Origin: Actinomycetota bacterium
Lineage (GTDB): Bacteria > Actinomycetota > Thermoleophilia > Miltoncostaeales > Miltoncostaeaceae
DNA length: 43,463 bases
Assembly: GCA_963169235.1 (NCBI GenBank)
Contig: CAUJCX010000016.1
Coordinates: forward strand, 1 to 43,463
Reading direction: 5' to 3'
Part shown: piece after piece, positions 29,474-37,330 of the stretch
Numbering within the stretch: the first letter of the stretch is position 1
Layout of the letters: every line of letters starts with the position of its first letter
Notes under the pieces: generated by a model
What the model saw: only the letters and a program-made list of their open reading frames with translations
What the model was told of the DNA's origin: nothing
Database searches by the model: none
Position numbers and translations under genes: made by a program

Positions 29474-30504
29474 GACCCCTTCCCGGTGATCGCCACGGGC
29501 GCACCGGCGTTGTTCAGGCTGGTGGTCATCGCTTCGAGCACCTCCACGACCGTCGCCCCGGCGTCGCCGTCGGCACGGGTGGTGCCGCCGGTGGCGACGG
29601 CATCGACGAACTCCTTGCAGACGAGCCGCAGGGGCTCGGTGACCTCGATCTTCGGGATGTGGATGTCGCCGGAGCGCACCTGGATGTACTCACCATACGT
29701 CTCGGTGCGCGGCAGCGGGCCCTTGTCGTACAACGTCACCTTACGGTCGGTCTCCATATCGTCGAAAACGACCATCTTGTCGGAGCCGATCACGGTCATC
29801 TTGCGCATCTTGTGCGGGTCGAGCCACGACAGGTGCAGGTGGCCGATGACGCCCGACGCGAAGCGGATGCGGCCGAACACGACGTCCTCGACGCCGGGCT
29901 GCAGGTAGCTCTCGCCGGTGGCCGAGACCTCGACGGGCTGCTCGCCCACCAGCCACAGCATCACCGAGATGTCGTGCGGGCCGAGGCTCCACAGCGCGTT
30001 CTCGTCCTGGCGCACGATGCCCAGGTTCTGCCGGTTGCCGTACAGGTAGAACACCCGGCCCAGCGTGCCGTCGTCCACGTACTGCTTCAGCTTCTCGACG
30101 GCCGGGTGGAACACCAGCAGGTGGTCCACCATCAGCGTCAGGCCCTTCTCGGCGGCCAGATCCGCGACGCTGCGGGCGTCGGCGGCCGACAAGGCCAGGG
30201 GCTTCTCGACGAACGTGTGCTTGCCCGCCTCCAGCGCCATGGTGGCCAGGCGCGCGTGCGTCGGCACGGACGTGGCGATGACGACGGCGTCCAGCGTGTC
30301 ATCGCCCAGCAGGTCCTGGATGTCGGTGGTGAAGCGGGCACCGGGGTAGTTGCCGCGGTGGCGGTCGAGCACGGCCTCGTCGAGGTCGCAGCACCAGGCC
30401 AGCTCGGCCTCGGCCAGCTTGTCGAAGTTGCGCGCGAGGTTGGGACCCCAGTAGTTGAGGCCCACCACGCCGACGCGCACGGGACGGTTGAGGGGTTCGC
30501 TCAT
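29470..30504 (-). CDS. Gfo/Idh/MocA oxidoreductase (WbpB/WlbA-like)
   Basis: 344 residues. The N-terminal Rossmann domain (VRVGVVGLNYWGPNLARNF, DAVVIATSVPTHARLA) carries the cofactor-site lysine motif FVEKPLALS. The C-terminal alpha/beta domain contains MVDHLLVFHPAVEKL, DENALWSLGPHDISVMLWL and the substrate-side histidine. In WbpB/WlbA the enzyme oxidises C3 of UDP-N-acetylglucosaminuronate. Placement directly after a UDP-sugar 6-dehydrogenase (ATGA overlap) and before an N-acyltransferase (GTGA overlap) fits the same pathway. Confidence 0.88.
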   Translation of the reverse strand: MSEPLNRPVRVGVVGLNYWGPNLARNFDKLAEAELAWCCDLDEAVLDRHRGNYPGARFTTDIQDLLGDDTLDAVVIATSVPTHARLATMALEAGKHTFVEKPLALSAADARSVADLAAEKGLTLMVDHLLVFHPAVEKLKQYVDDGTLGRVFYLYGNRQNLGIVRQDENALWSLGPHDISVMLWLVGEQPVEVSATGESYLQPGVEDVVFGRIRFASGVIGHLHLSWLDPHKMRKMTVIGSDKMVVFDDMETDRKVTLYDKGPLPRTETYGEYIQVRSGDIHIPKIEVTEPLRLVCKEFVDAVATGGTTRADGDAGATVVEVLEAMTTSLNNAGAPVAITGKGS

Positions 30505-31766
30505 AGCTTCCAGACGTTCGGGGCTGCCGGGACGGCGTTGCGCAGGTCCACCACCACCGGCGCGTGGGTGCGCACCATGTCCCAGTCGGTGCCGTCGTGG
30601 TCGGTGACGATGACCACCGCGTCGTGCGCGGCCAGCGTCTCGGGCGTCAGCTCGATGCTGGCGAGGCCCTTGCGCACCAGCTGAGGCACGAACGCGTCGT
30701 GGTACGACACCTGGGCGCCGTCGGCGCGCAGCATGTCGATGATGGTCAGGGCGGGGCTCTCGCGCATGTCGTTGACGTTCTTCTTATACGCCACGCCCAT
30801 GACGAGGACCCGGCTGCCGTTCACCGCCTGGCGGCGGGAGTTGAGCGCGCGGGCCACCTTGGCCACGCAGAACGCCGGCATGTTGGAGTTGATCTTGCCC
30901 GCCAGCTCGATGAACTCGGTGTGGAAGTCGTACTCGCGCGCCTTCCACGTGAGGTAGAACGGGTCGATGGGGATGCAGTGGCCCCCCAGGCCCGGCCCGG
31001 GCCGGAACGGCATGAAGCCGAACGGCTTGGTGGACGCGGCGTCGATGACCTCCCACACGTCGATGTCCATGCGGTCGCACAGCACGGCCATCTCGTTCAC
31101 CAGCGCGATGTTGACGCCGCGGAAGATGTTCTCGAGCAGCTTGGTCATCTCGGCGACCTCGGGGCTGCCCACCCGCACCACCGTGTCGCACGCCTGGCCG
31201 TACACGGCGGCGGCGCGCTCGGTGCACTCCGGGGTCAGGCCGCCCACCACCTTGGGGGTGGTGCGGGTGGTCCAGTCCTCGCGGCCGGGATCGACCCGCT
31301 CCGGCGAGAACGCCACGTGGAAGTCCTTGCCCGCCTTCAGGCCCGAGCGCTCCAGGCGGGGGGCCAGTTCGTCGCGGGTGGTGCCGGGGTACGTGGTGGA
31401 CTCGAGCACCACCAGGTGGCCGGCCCGCAGCCGCTGCGCCAGGCTGTCGGCCGCGCCCAGCACCGCCGACAGGTCGGGCTCCCGGTGCTCGTTCAGCGGC
31501 GTGGGCAGGCAGATGATGATGGTGTCGACCGACCGCAGCGCGTCCCACGACGTGGTGGCCTTCAGCAGGCCGTCGTCCACCAGGGGCTTCAACGTGTCGT
31601 TCGGGACGTCTTCGATGTACGACTGGCCGGAGTTGACGTCGTCGACCTTTGATCGGATGGCCTCGAGCCCGAGGACCGGCACGCCCGCCTGGGCGAACGT
31701 CACGGCGAGCGGTAGGCCGACGTATCCAAGGCCGACGATCCCGACGCGAGGTGCCTCGGTGTTCAT
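30501..31766 (-). CDS. wbpA: UDP-N-acetyl-D-glucosamine 6-dehydrogenase (WbpA-like)
   Basis: 421 residues of the UDP-glucose/GDP-mannose dehydrogenase family, oxidising C6 to a carboxylate with two NAD+. NAD loop VGIVGLGYVGLPLAVTFAQ; the middle region has VVLESTTYPGTTRDEL, FSPERVDPGREDW and EMTKLLENIFRGVNIALVNE. The catalytic loop GPGLGGHCIPIDP holds the nucleophile Cys, and VLVMGVAYKKNVNDMRESPAL lies in the C-terminal domain. The sequence style and downstream WbpB/WbpD-like genes favour UDP-GlcNAc over UDP-ManNAc or UDP-Glc as substrate (inferred). First gene of the operon; GGGAGG precedes the ATG. Confidence 0.9.
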   Translation of the reverse strand: MNTEAPRVGIVGLGYVGLPLAVTFAQAGVPVLGLEAIRSKVDDVNSGQSYIEDVPNDTLKPLVDDGLLKATTSWDALRSVDTIIICLPTPLNEHREPDLSAVLGAADSLAQRLRAGHLVVLESTTYPGTTRDELAPRLERSGLKAGKDFHVAFSPERVDPGREDWTTRTTPKVVGGLTPECTERAAAVYGQACDTVVRVGSPEVAEMTKLLENIFRGVNIALVNEMAVLCDRMDIDVWEVIDAASTKPFGFMPFRPGPGLGGHCIPIDPFYLTWKAREYDFHTEFIELAGKINSNMPAFCVAKVARALNSRRQAVNGSRVLVMGVAYKKNVNDMRESPALTIIDMLRADGAQVSYHDAFVPQLVRKGLASIELTPETLAAHDAVVIVTDHDGTDWDMVRTHAPVVVDLRNAVPAAPNVWKL

Positions 31767-31815
31767 ACCCGGGCCTCCCTGTAGTGGTTCGCGAGGATCG
31801 ATGGCAACGGCGCGT

Positions 31816-31822
31816 TATCGTA
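31816..31822. promoter_or_regulatory. Possible bidirectional -10 element
   Basis: TATCGTA reads TATCGT on the plus strand (toward the 31856 gene) and TACGAT on the minus strand (toward wbpA). It is the only clear TANNNT on either strand in the 89-nt divergent gap. Confidence 0.3.
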
Positions 31823-31855
31823 GTGATCGCCGTAGCCGATCGAAAGGACGGCAGG

Positions 31856-32425
31856 ATGCCGAACGCCGCCCTGACGGACCGGCCGCGGCTGGCGCGGGCC
31901 GTTTTCGAGCAACGATCGTCCGCCACGATCGCCTTGGGCATCGCCATGTGCACGGTGGCGTGGTGGTTCTCGGAGCTCGCCGTCGGCAGGGACGTCACGC
32001 CCGTCCGCAGCGCGATCGCGGGCGCCGTCGGCGCGATCGTGGTGGGGAGCATCATGGGGTGGGCCGTGGCGCGGCGGGTGCGCCGCGCCGTCGTGCATCC
32101 GCAGCCGCCCTCCGGGTGGGTGTACGAGACCCGTGCCGCCGCGTCGCAACGCCAGACGCGGCTGGCGCTGCTCACCGTGATGGGGCCCGTGGTGCTGTTG
32201 GCCATCGACCGGCTGAGCCGGGAGGGGGGCGAGCTGGCCGGCGCGCTGGCCGGCGGCTTCGCGGCGGCGTCGGTGTGCCTGTTCGTGGAGTCGCGCGCCT
32301 GGTCGCGCCGCGAGCGCCGCGACCAGCGGTTCCTCTACCTGCCGCTGCGCCCGCACGCGCTGATGCCTCCGCTCGCCACCACGGACGTCTACTCCCGCGC
32401 GCCGTCCGACCGGGACGTGACCTGA
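31856..32425 (+). CDS. Membrane protein of unknown function
   Basis: 189 residues with four likely membrane helices in two pairs: ATIALGIAMCTVAWWFSEL and IAGAVGAIVVGSIMGWAVA, then LALLTVMGPVVLLAIDRL and LAGALAGGFAAASVCLFV. A ~45-residue basic loop between the pairs (ARRVRRAVVHPQPPSG) and a basic C-terminal tail should be cytoplasmic. No family was recognised. AAAGGACGG precedes the ATG. Divergent from the UDP-sugar operon and convergent with the epimerase gene. Confidence 0.65.
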   Translation: MPNAALTDRPRLARAVFEQRSSATIALGIAMCTVAWWFSELAVGRDVTPVRSAIAGAVGAIVVGSIMGWAVARRVRRAVVHPQPPSGWVYETRAAASQRQTRLALLTVMGPVVLLAIDRLSREGGELAGALAGGFAAASVCLFVESRAWSRRERRDQRFLYLPLRPHALMPPLATTDVYSRAPSDRDVT

Positions 32426-32437
32426 GCGAGCGCTCAG
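32422..32437. terminator. Bidirectional hairpin built on both stop codons
   Basis: CTGAGCG-AG-CGCTCAG, a perfect 16-nt palindrome. TGA (32423-32425) and TCA (32434-32436) are the two convergent stops. Confidence 0.5.
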
Positions 32438-33507
32438 CCGAAGCGCTCCGCCAGCACGGCCGCGATGCGGCCCGCCGCATCTCCGTCGCCGTACCACGAC
32501 GGAGCGTCCCCGCCGGGCAGCGTCAGGTCGGCGAGGGCCCGCGCGACCGCGTCCGCGTCCAGGCCGGTGAGGCGGTTGTAGCCGCCGGTGACGGTCTCGG
32601 TCCACTCGGTGGTGTCGCGCACGGTGATGCAGGGCACGCGGTGGAAGAACGCCTCCTTCTGCACGCCCCCGGAGTCGGTCACGACGGCCGCCGCCTGCAT
32701 CAGCAGCGCCGTGAAGTCGAGGTATCCGACGGGCCCCACCAGGGCCACGTGGGGCGCCGCCGCGGCGCGGTCCCACAGCCCCGCCTCGCGCAGCTTCGCG
32801 GCGGTACGGGGGTGCACGGGGAAGACCCCGGGCCGGTCGATGGCGTGCAGCACGGCCACCAGCGCCTCCAGCGCCGCGCGCGTGTCGGTGGCGGCGGCGC
32901 GGTGCACCGTCACCAGCACGTACTCCCCGGGCGTCAGGTCGAACGCCGCCGGCCCGGGGCGGCGCGCCGCCACCTCGGCGAACATCAGCGCCGCGTCGAA
33001 CATCACGTCGCCCACCTGGTGCACGTCGCCGGTGAGCCCCTCGCGGGCCAGGTTGGCGACGGCCACGTCGGTGGGGCAGAACAGGATGTCCGACAGGTGG
33101 TCGGTGACGACGCGGTTCTGCTCCTCGGGCATGGACTTGTCGAACGAGCGCAGCCCCGACTCGACGTGGGCCAGCGGCACGCCGGTCTTCGCGGCGGCCA
33201 GCGCTCCCGCCAGCGTGGTGGTGGTGTCGCCGTACACCAGCATCACGTCCGGGCGTGATCGGGCCAGGATGGGCTCGAGGGCGGTGACCATGGCCGCCGT
33301 CTGCTCGAGCGGGGTCCCCTTGCCCACGCCCAGCGCGTGGTCGGGCTGCGGGATCCCCAGCTCGTCGAAGAACAGGTCGGCCAGCTCGGGGTCGTAGTGC
33401 TGGCCCGAGTGCACCAGGGTCTCGCTGCCCACCCGGGCGAGCGCGCGCGACAGGGGCGCGGCCTTGACGAACTGAGGCCGGTTGCCGACCACCGACATCA
33501 CGTGCAT
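32434..33507 (-). CDS. wecB: UDP-N-acetylglucosamine 2-epimerase, non-hydrolysing (WecB/WbpI family)
   Basis: 357 residues with a GT-B-like fold. Interconverts UDP-GlcNAc and UDP-ManNAc, or, for WbpI, the diacetamido-uronic acid equivalents. Motifs are VVGNRPQFVKAAPL, VHSGQHYDPELADLFFDEL, VYGDTTTTLAGALAAAK, HVESGLRSFDKSMPEEQNR, TVHRAA and VVTDSGGVQKEAFF. The ATG is preceded by GAGGAG. It lies 19 nt after the ymdB-like gene on the same strand. The nearby WbpA/B/D-like operon makes a WbpI role possible. Confidence 0.9.
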   Translation of the reverse strand: MHVMSVVGNRPQFVKAAPLSRALARVGSETLVHSGQHYDPELADLFFDELGIPQPDHALGVGKGTPLEQTAAMVTALEPILARSRPDVMLVYGDTTTTLAGALAAAKTGVPLAHVESGLRSFDKSMPEEQNRVVTDHLSDILFCPTDVAVANLAREGLTGDVHQVGDVMFDAALMFAEVAARRPGPAAFDLTPGEYVLVTVHRAAATDTRAALEALVAVLHAIDRPGVFPVHPRTAAKLREAGLWDRAAAAPHVALVGPVGYLDFTALLMQAAAVVTDSGGVQKEAFFHRVPCITVRDTTEWTETVTGGYNRLTGLDADAVARALADLTLPGGDAPSWYGDGDAAGRIAAVLAERFG

Positions 33508-33526
33508 GTGGCTCCTCGCGGGGGCG

Positions 33527-34318
33527 TCAGGGGACGGAGGGGGCGGTCGGCAGGTCGATGCGTTCGATGGTGAGGGCGCGACCGTCGTCGTCGCTTTCGA
33601 CCACCACGCCCTGCACGCGCACGTTCTCGGTCGCCGCCTGGAAGCGGTCGGTGGAGCCCATGCGGAAGCGCCTCACGATGATGTCGGTGCGCACGCCGAT
33701 CACCGAGTCGTGCGGTCCGGTCATGCCGATGTCGGTGATGTAGGCGGTGCCCTGGGGCAGCACCCGCTCGTCGGCGGTCTGCACGTGGGTGTGAGTACCG
33801 ACCACGGCGGTGACCCGGCCGTCGAGGTACCAGCCCATCGCCACCTTCTCGCTGGTGGCCTCGGCGTGGAAGTCGACGATCACGTGCTCGGCCCCCGCGG
33901 CGCGGGCCTCGGCGATGAGGTCGTCGACGATCGTGAACGGGTTGACGGTGGCCTTGGTGAACACCAGGCCCATCAGGTTGACCACGCCCAGCATGCCGGC
34001 GGGCGTCTCGACCACCGCGACGGCGCGTCCCGGGGCATCGTCCTGGAGGTTGGCGGGGCGCAGCACCCGCGGCTCGTCCCGCAGCACCGCGAAGAAGTCG
34101 CGCCGGGCCAGCGAGTGGTTGCCGCCCGACAGCACGGCCACGCCGGCGTCGAGCAGCTCGCGGGCCTGACGGGCCGACGTGCCGGTGCCCTCGGCGGCGT
34201 TCTCGGCGTTGACGATGGTGGCGTCGACGCGATGGTCGATGACGAGGGCCGGCAGCAGGTCGAGCAGCGCCGTGAGGCCGTGGCCGGCGAAGACGTCGCC
34301 GATGATGAGCGTGCGCAT
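33527..34318 (-). CDS. YmdB-like metallophosphoesterase
   Basis: 263 residues of the TIGR00282/YmdB type, a calcineurin-fold phosphodiesterase; Bacillus YmdB hydrolyses 2',3'-cAMP and affects biofilm and motility choices. Motifs are LIIGDVFAGHG (metal-binding Asp), NAENAAEGTG, the GNH motif as LSGGNHSLARRDF, VDFHAEATSEKVAMG and GTHTHVQTADERVLP, with YITDIGMTGP after. Canonical GNHxWD is GNHSLA here, a small deviation. The ATG is 8 nt after a -10 (TAGGAT), i.e. leaderless. The epimerase gene follows. Confidence 0.9.
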   Translation of the reverse strand: MRTLIIGDVFAGHGLTALLDLLPALVIDHRVDATIVNAENAAEGTGTSARQARELLDAGVAVLSGGNHSLARRDFFAVLRDEPRVLRPANLQDDAPGRAVAVVETPAGMLGVVNLMGLVFTKATVNPFTIVDDLIAEARAAGAEHVIVDFHAEATSEKVAMGWYLDGRVTAVVGTHTHVQTADERVLPQGTAYITDIGMTGPHDSVIGVRTDIIVRRFRMGSTDRFQAATENVRVQGVVVESDDDGRALTIERIDLPTAPSVP

Positions 34319-34326
34319 CGGCCTCG

Positions 34327-34332
34327 ATCCTA
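34327..34332 (-). promoter_or_regulatory. Leaderless promoter of the ymdB-like gene, -10 TAGGAT
   Basis: TAGGAT on the minus strand, 8 nt before the ATG at 34318. Confidence 0.5.
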
Positions 34333-34349
34333 CCGGGAGGGGAGGGCGC

Positions 34350-35084
34350 TCACGGGTTGTCCAGCCGGGTGACCTCGATGGCCACGTGGTTACCGGCGTC
34401 GGCGGTGAACTGGGAGATCTCCTGGGTGACCACTTCGGACATGTCCGGCACCTGCCCCAGCTGCGTGCGCCCGGCCTGCACCCTCGTGCCCACCCCCAGC
34501 GGGCGTCCGTCCAGCATCGGCTCCACGTGGGTCACGACCACGGCGACCCCCAGGGCGTTGGACGGCCGGATGACGTACTCGTAGCCCACCTGGCGCCCGC
34601 GGATGTAGAACGGCACGACGGCCAGCACGATGCCGTCCACCGGCGAGTACACCACGGTGCCCGCGGCCGCCCCCACGTCGACCCCGCCACGGGGCGCGCC
34701 GCGGCGCTCGTCCGGGGGGATCTCGTGCCAGTTCAGCGGGCCCGTGGGGCGCAGGTTGAGTACGGCGGGATCATCGACGGGGTGGAACGCCACCGCGGTC
34801 ACCCGCTCGGGATCCACGGGCACGCGCAACTGCACCTGACCGGCCGCCGCGATGGGGACGTCGGGCGGGCGCGCCCCCGGGCCGAGCGCGGGCACCGGGC
34901 TCTCGTCGGTGTTGCCGGCCGGGCCAGACTGGCGGCCGATGCCGATCCACAGCACCAGCACCACCAGGCCCGAGATCAGCGCGGGCACCGCGACCGACGC
35001 GGCGATGCGGCGGTTGCGCCGCCGCTGGGCCGCGCGCCGGCGGGTGCGGCGGTGCGAGAGCTGTTGTCGGGTGTGGGGCGGCAC
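34350..35084 (-). CDS. Membrane-anchored M23/LytM-like protein, probably degenerate
   Basis: 244 residues. The N terminus is very basic (RRTRRRAAQRRRNRR), followed by one membrane helix (ASVAVPALISGLVVLVLWIG) and a Pro/Ala linker. The C-terminal beta domain resembles peptidase M23: GVDVGAAAGTVVYSPVDGIV (family GxDxxxxxGTPVxAxxxG), VVVTHVEPM and VGTRVQAGRTQLGQV. It ends GNHVAIEV where active enzymes read GxHLHFEV. The first-metal His before GxD and the second His of HxH are absent, so peptidoglycan hydrolysis is unlikely; it may bind cell wall or activate an amidase. GTG is 8 nt after a -10 (TACGCT). Confidence 0.65.
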   Translation of the reverse strand: MPPHTRQQLSHRRTRRRAAQRRRNRRIAASVAVPALISGLVVLVLWIGIGRQSGPAGNTDESPVPALGPGARPPDVPIAAAGQVQLRVPVDPERVTAVAFHPVDDPAVLNLRPTGPLNWHEIPPDERRGAPRGGVDVGAAAGTVVYSPVDGIVLAVVPFYIRGRQVGYEYVIRPSNALGVAVVVTHVEPMLDGRPLGVGTRVQAGRTQLGQVPDMSEVVTQEISQFTADAGNHVAIEVTRLDNP

Positions 35085-35092
35085 GGTCGGTC

Positions 35093-35098
35093 AGCGTA
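35093..35098 (-). promoter_or_regulatory. Leaderless promoter of the M23-like gene, -10 TACGCT
   Basis: TACGCT on the minus strand, 8 nt before GTG 35084. Confidence 0.45.
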
Positions 35099-35161
35099 AC
35101 CCAGCGGGCGCGCACCCCACGCGCGTAACGGCATGACGACACCCGGGCACCGGGGCGGCAA

Positions 35162-35167
35162 TAGACT
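35162..35167 (+). promoter_or_regulatory. Leaderless promoter of the AI-2E family gene, -10 TAGACT
   Basis: TAGACT, 10 nt before ATG 35178; this selects 35178 over an upstream in-frame ATG at 35133. Confidence 0.45.
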
Positions 35168-35177
35168 GGCACGGCCG

Positions 35178-36353
35178 ATGGAGACCCCCGCCCCGACGCC
35201 ACCCTGGATCGCCTACCTGCTGGTGATCGCGACGATCGTCGCGCTGTGGATCCTGGGGCAGACGGTGGGCCACGTGCTCTTGGTGTTCACCATCTCGGTG
35301 GTCATCGCCCTGCTGCTCAACCCCGCCGTGCGCATGATCCGCCGGTGGCTGAGGCTGCCGCGCGGCATCGCCGTGCTGATGGTGTTCCTCATCGGCCTCG
35401 GCGCCATCGCGGGCGGGGCCGCGCTGATCGTCAACCCCGTGCGGGCCCAGGTGGAGGAGATCCAGCAGAACCTCCCGGCCTACACCGACCAGGCCAACCG
35501 CCAGCTGGACGCGCTGCAGCGCATCGCCGACGACCGCGGCATCCGGGTCGACCTGCGCAAGCGGTTCGAGAACTTCATCACCAACGGGCAGGAGCGGGTG
35601 TCGCGCGCCGCCGGCGACCTGCTCTCGTACAGCCTCGACCTCATCAACGTGCTGGTGACGCTGATCGTCATCCTGGTCTGCGTCATCTACATGGTGCTCG
35701 ACGCGCCCCGGATATTGCGCTTCGCCCGCACCATCGGCGGCCCCCCGGCCGCGGCGTTCCTGCGTCGCACCGAGGACACGCTGACCGAGTACGTCAAGGC
35801 GCAGGTGCTGGTGTCGCTGATCATCGCGGTGACCGCCGGCTGGGCGCTGTGGCTGCTGGGCGTCACGAGCGTCTTCCCGATGGGCGCCACGTTCGCCGCG
35901 GCGTTCACGGTGTGGGTGTTCTTCATGGAGTTCATCCCGTACGTCGGGCCCGTGCTGGGCGCCGTGCCGCCGGTGCTGCTGGCACTCATCACGTCGCCCG
36001 TCGCGGCGCTGTGGGTGATCGGCGCGTTCCTGGTGGTGCACCAGCTCGAAGGGCACGTGGTGGTGCCGAAGATCATGGGCGACGCGGTGGGGGTGCATCC
36101 CCTGGTGGTGATCTTCGGGCTGCTCGTGGGCGAGCAGCTGGCAGGGCTGGTGGGCATGCTGATGGCCATTCCCGTGGTGGTGATCGTGAAGGAGCTCGTC
36201 ACGTTCGCGGCCGACCACCTGCTGGTGCGCTACCCCACCACGGGCACGCAGGAGGAGGAGGCCATGCTGGTCGACCTGCCCGATCCCACTCCGGACGAGG
36301 CGGGCTTCACGCCCGCCGCACCGTCCCCGCCCGACCCGCCCGCCGTTGCCTGA
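35178..36353 (+). CDS. AI-2E family transporter (PerM/UPF0118-like)
   Basis: 391 residues with about seven or eight hydrophobic segments. Typical AI-2E order: two N-terminal helices (IAYLLVIATIVALWIL, VLLVFTISVVIALLLNPAV), a third helix, and a long amphipathic cytoplasmic segment (about 95-155: QVEEIQQNLPAYTDQANRQ). Paired helices follow, with EYVKAQVLVSLIIAVTAG, FFMEFIPYVGPVLGAVPPV and EGHVVVPKIMGDAVGVHPLVV. Members have been assigned to AI-2 export or ion/proton exchange, so the substrate is open. An acidic/Pro tail overlaps or abuts the ABC ATPase start, suggesting one operon. Confidence 0.9.
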   Translation: METPAPTPPWIAYLLVIATIVALWILGQTVGHVLLVFTISVVIALLLNPAVRMIRRWLRLPRGIAVLMVFLIGLGAIAGGAALIVNPVRAQVEEIQQNLPAYTDQANRQLDALQRIADDRGIRVDLRKRFENFITNGQERVSRAAGDLLSYSLDLINVLVTLIVILVCVIYMVLDAPRILRFARTIGGPPAAAFLRRTEDTLTEYVKAQVLVSLIIAVTAGWALWLLGVTSVFPMGATFAAAFTVWVFFMEFIPYVGPVLGAVPPVLLALITSPVAALWVIGAFLVVHQLEGHVVVPKIMGDAVGVHPLVVIFGLLVGEQLAGLVGMLMAIPVVVIVKELVTFAADHLLVRYPTTGTQEEEAMLVDLPDPTPDEAGFTPAAPSPPDPPAVA

Positions 36354-36357
36354 GCCC

Positions 36358-37071
36358 GTGCTGATCGCGGCCCACGAGGTGGGACGCCGCTACCGGCGCG
36401 TCCGGGCCCTCGACGCCGTCGACCTGGAGGTGTCGCCCGGCGAGGCCGTGGCCCTCCTGGGCCCCAACGGGGCGGGCAAGACGACGCTGCTGCGCATCCT
36501 GGCGGGGGTCGATCGCGCCACGTCCGGGCGCGTCGCGCGCGTGGGCGACGCGGTCGTGGGGTGGGTGCCGCAGCGCCCGGCCGTCTACCCGCGGCTCAGC
36601 GTCGACGAGAACCTCGCGCTGTTCGCGGGCGTGGCCGACGACGGGGCCGCCCGCGGCGAGGAGGTGCTGCGCCGCGCCGACCTGGTGCGCTATCGCGACC
36701 GGCCGGCGCGGACGCTGTCGACGGGCACGTTGCAGCGCCTGAACGTGGCGCTCGCGATGGTGGTGGCCCCGTCCGTCCTGCTGCTCGACGAGCCCACCGC
36801 CACGTTGTCGCCCGACCAGCGGGTGCGGCTGTGGACGTGGCTCGAGGAGCTGCGCCGCAGCGACGGCATGGCCCTCGTGTTCTCGACGCAGTCGGTGGGT
36901 GAGGTGGAGCGCCACGCCGACCGGTGCGTCGTGATCGCCCACGGGCGGGTGGCGTTCGCGGGCACGCCCGCGCAGCTCGCGGCGCGCGCGGCGGGGCCTG
37001 TCGCCGACACGCACACCGCCATGCAGCAGGCCTTCATGGCGCTGGTGTCCGACGACGATCCCGTGGGGTGA
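36358..37071 (+). CDS. ABC transporter ATP-binding protein with altered signature
   Basis: 237 residues from GTG 36358 (TTG 36346, overlapping the previous stop region, is an alternative). Walker A LGPNGAGKTTLL, Q-loop WVPQRP, Walker B VLLLDEP, D-loop region ATLSPDQ. Two normally fixed elements differ. The signature is LSTGTLQR (about 120-127) instead of LSGGQxQR, and the H-loop reads FSTQS, with Gln178 for the usual His. The probable partner is the ABC-2 permease at 40181, four genes downstream. ATPase activity may be weak or need a second site. Confidence 0.85.
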   Translation: MLIAAHEVGRRYRRVRALDAVDLEVSPGEAVALLGPNGAGKTTLLRILAGVDRATSGRVARVGDAVVGWVPQRPAVYPRLSVDENLALFAGVADDGAARGEEVLRRADLVRYRDRPARTLSTGTLQRLNVALAMVVAPSVLLLDEPTATLSPDQRVRLWTWLEELRRSDGMALVFSTQSVGEVERHADRCVVIAHGRVAFAGTPAQLAARAAGPVADTHTAMQQAFMALVSDDDPVG

Positions 37072-37104
37072 CGCGCCCCGTCCCGGCCCTCGGCGCCCAG
37101 CGGC

Positions 37105-37110
37105 TAGCAT
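37105..37110 (+). promoter_or_regulatory. Leaderless promoter, -10 TAGCAT
   Basis: TAGCAT, 6 nt before ATG 37117; an internal promoter for the glycosyltransferase-permease genes. Confidence 0.5.
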
Positions 37111-37116
37111 CCCGCC

Positions 37117-37314
37117 ATGCCGCCGCCCGACCAGCCGCCCGTGGAGTTCCGCTGGATGTACCACCGGCTGGCGGCGCACCTCTACGTGGTGGACTCCGAG
37201 CCCGTCGCGGCCCCGTCCGACGCGGCGCCGGCCCCGTCCGCACCCGTCGTGGTGGGCGCCGCCCCGAGGCGCGGGTTCTGGGAGCGGCTGCTGCGCCGGC
37301 GACGCACGGCGTGA
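37117..37314 (+). CDS. Small Pro/Ala-rich protein, unknown
   Basis: 65 residues: a short conserved-looking start (VEFRWMYHRLAAHLYVVD), a Pro/Ala/Ser linker, and a basic amphipathic end (RGFWERLLRRRRTA) that could sit on the membrane. No family. It begins 6 nt after a -10 and ends 16 nt before the first glycosyltransferase gene, so it leads that transcript. Confidence 0.5.
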   Translation: MPPPDQPPVEFRWMYHRLAAHLYVVDSEPVAAPSDAAPAPSAPVVVGAAPRRGFWERLLRRRRTA

Positions 37315-37330
37315 TCCCGCGGGTCGCCTC

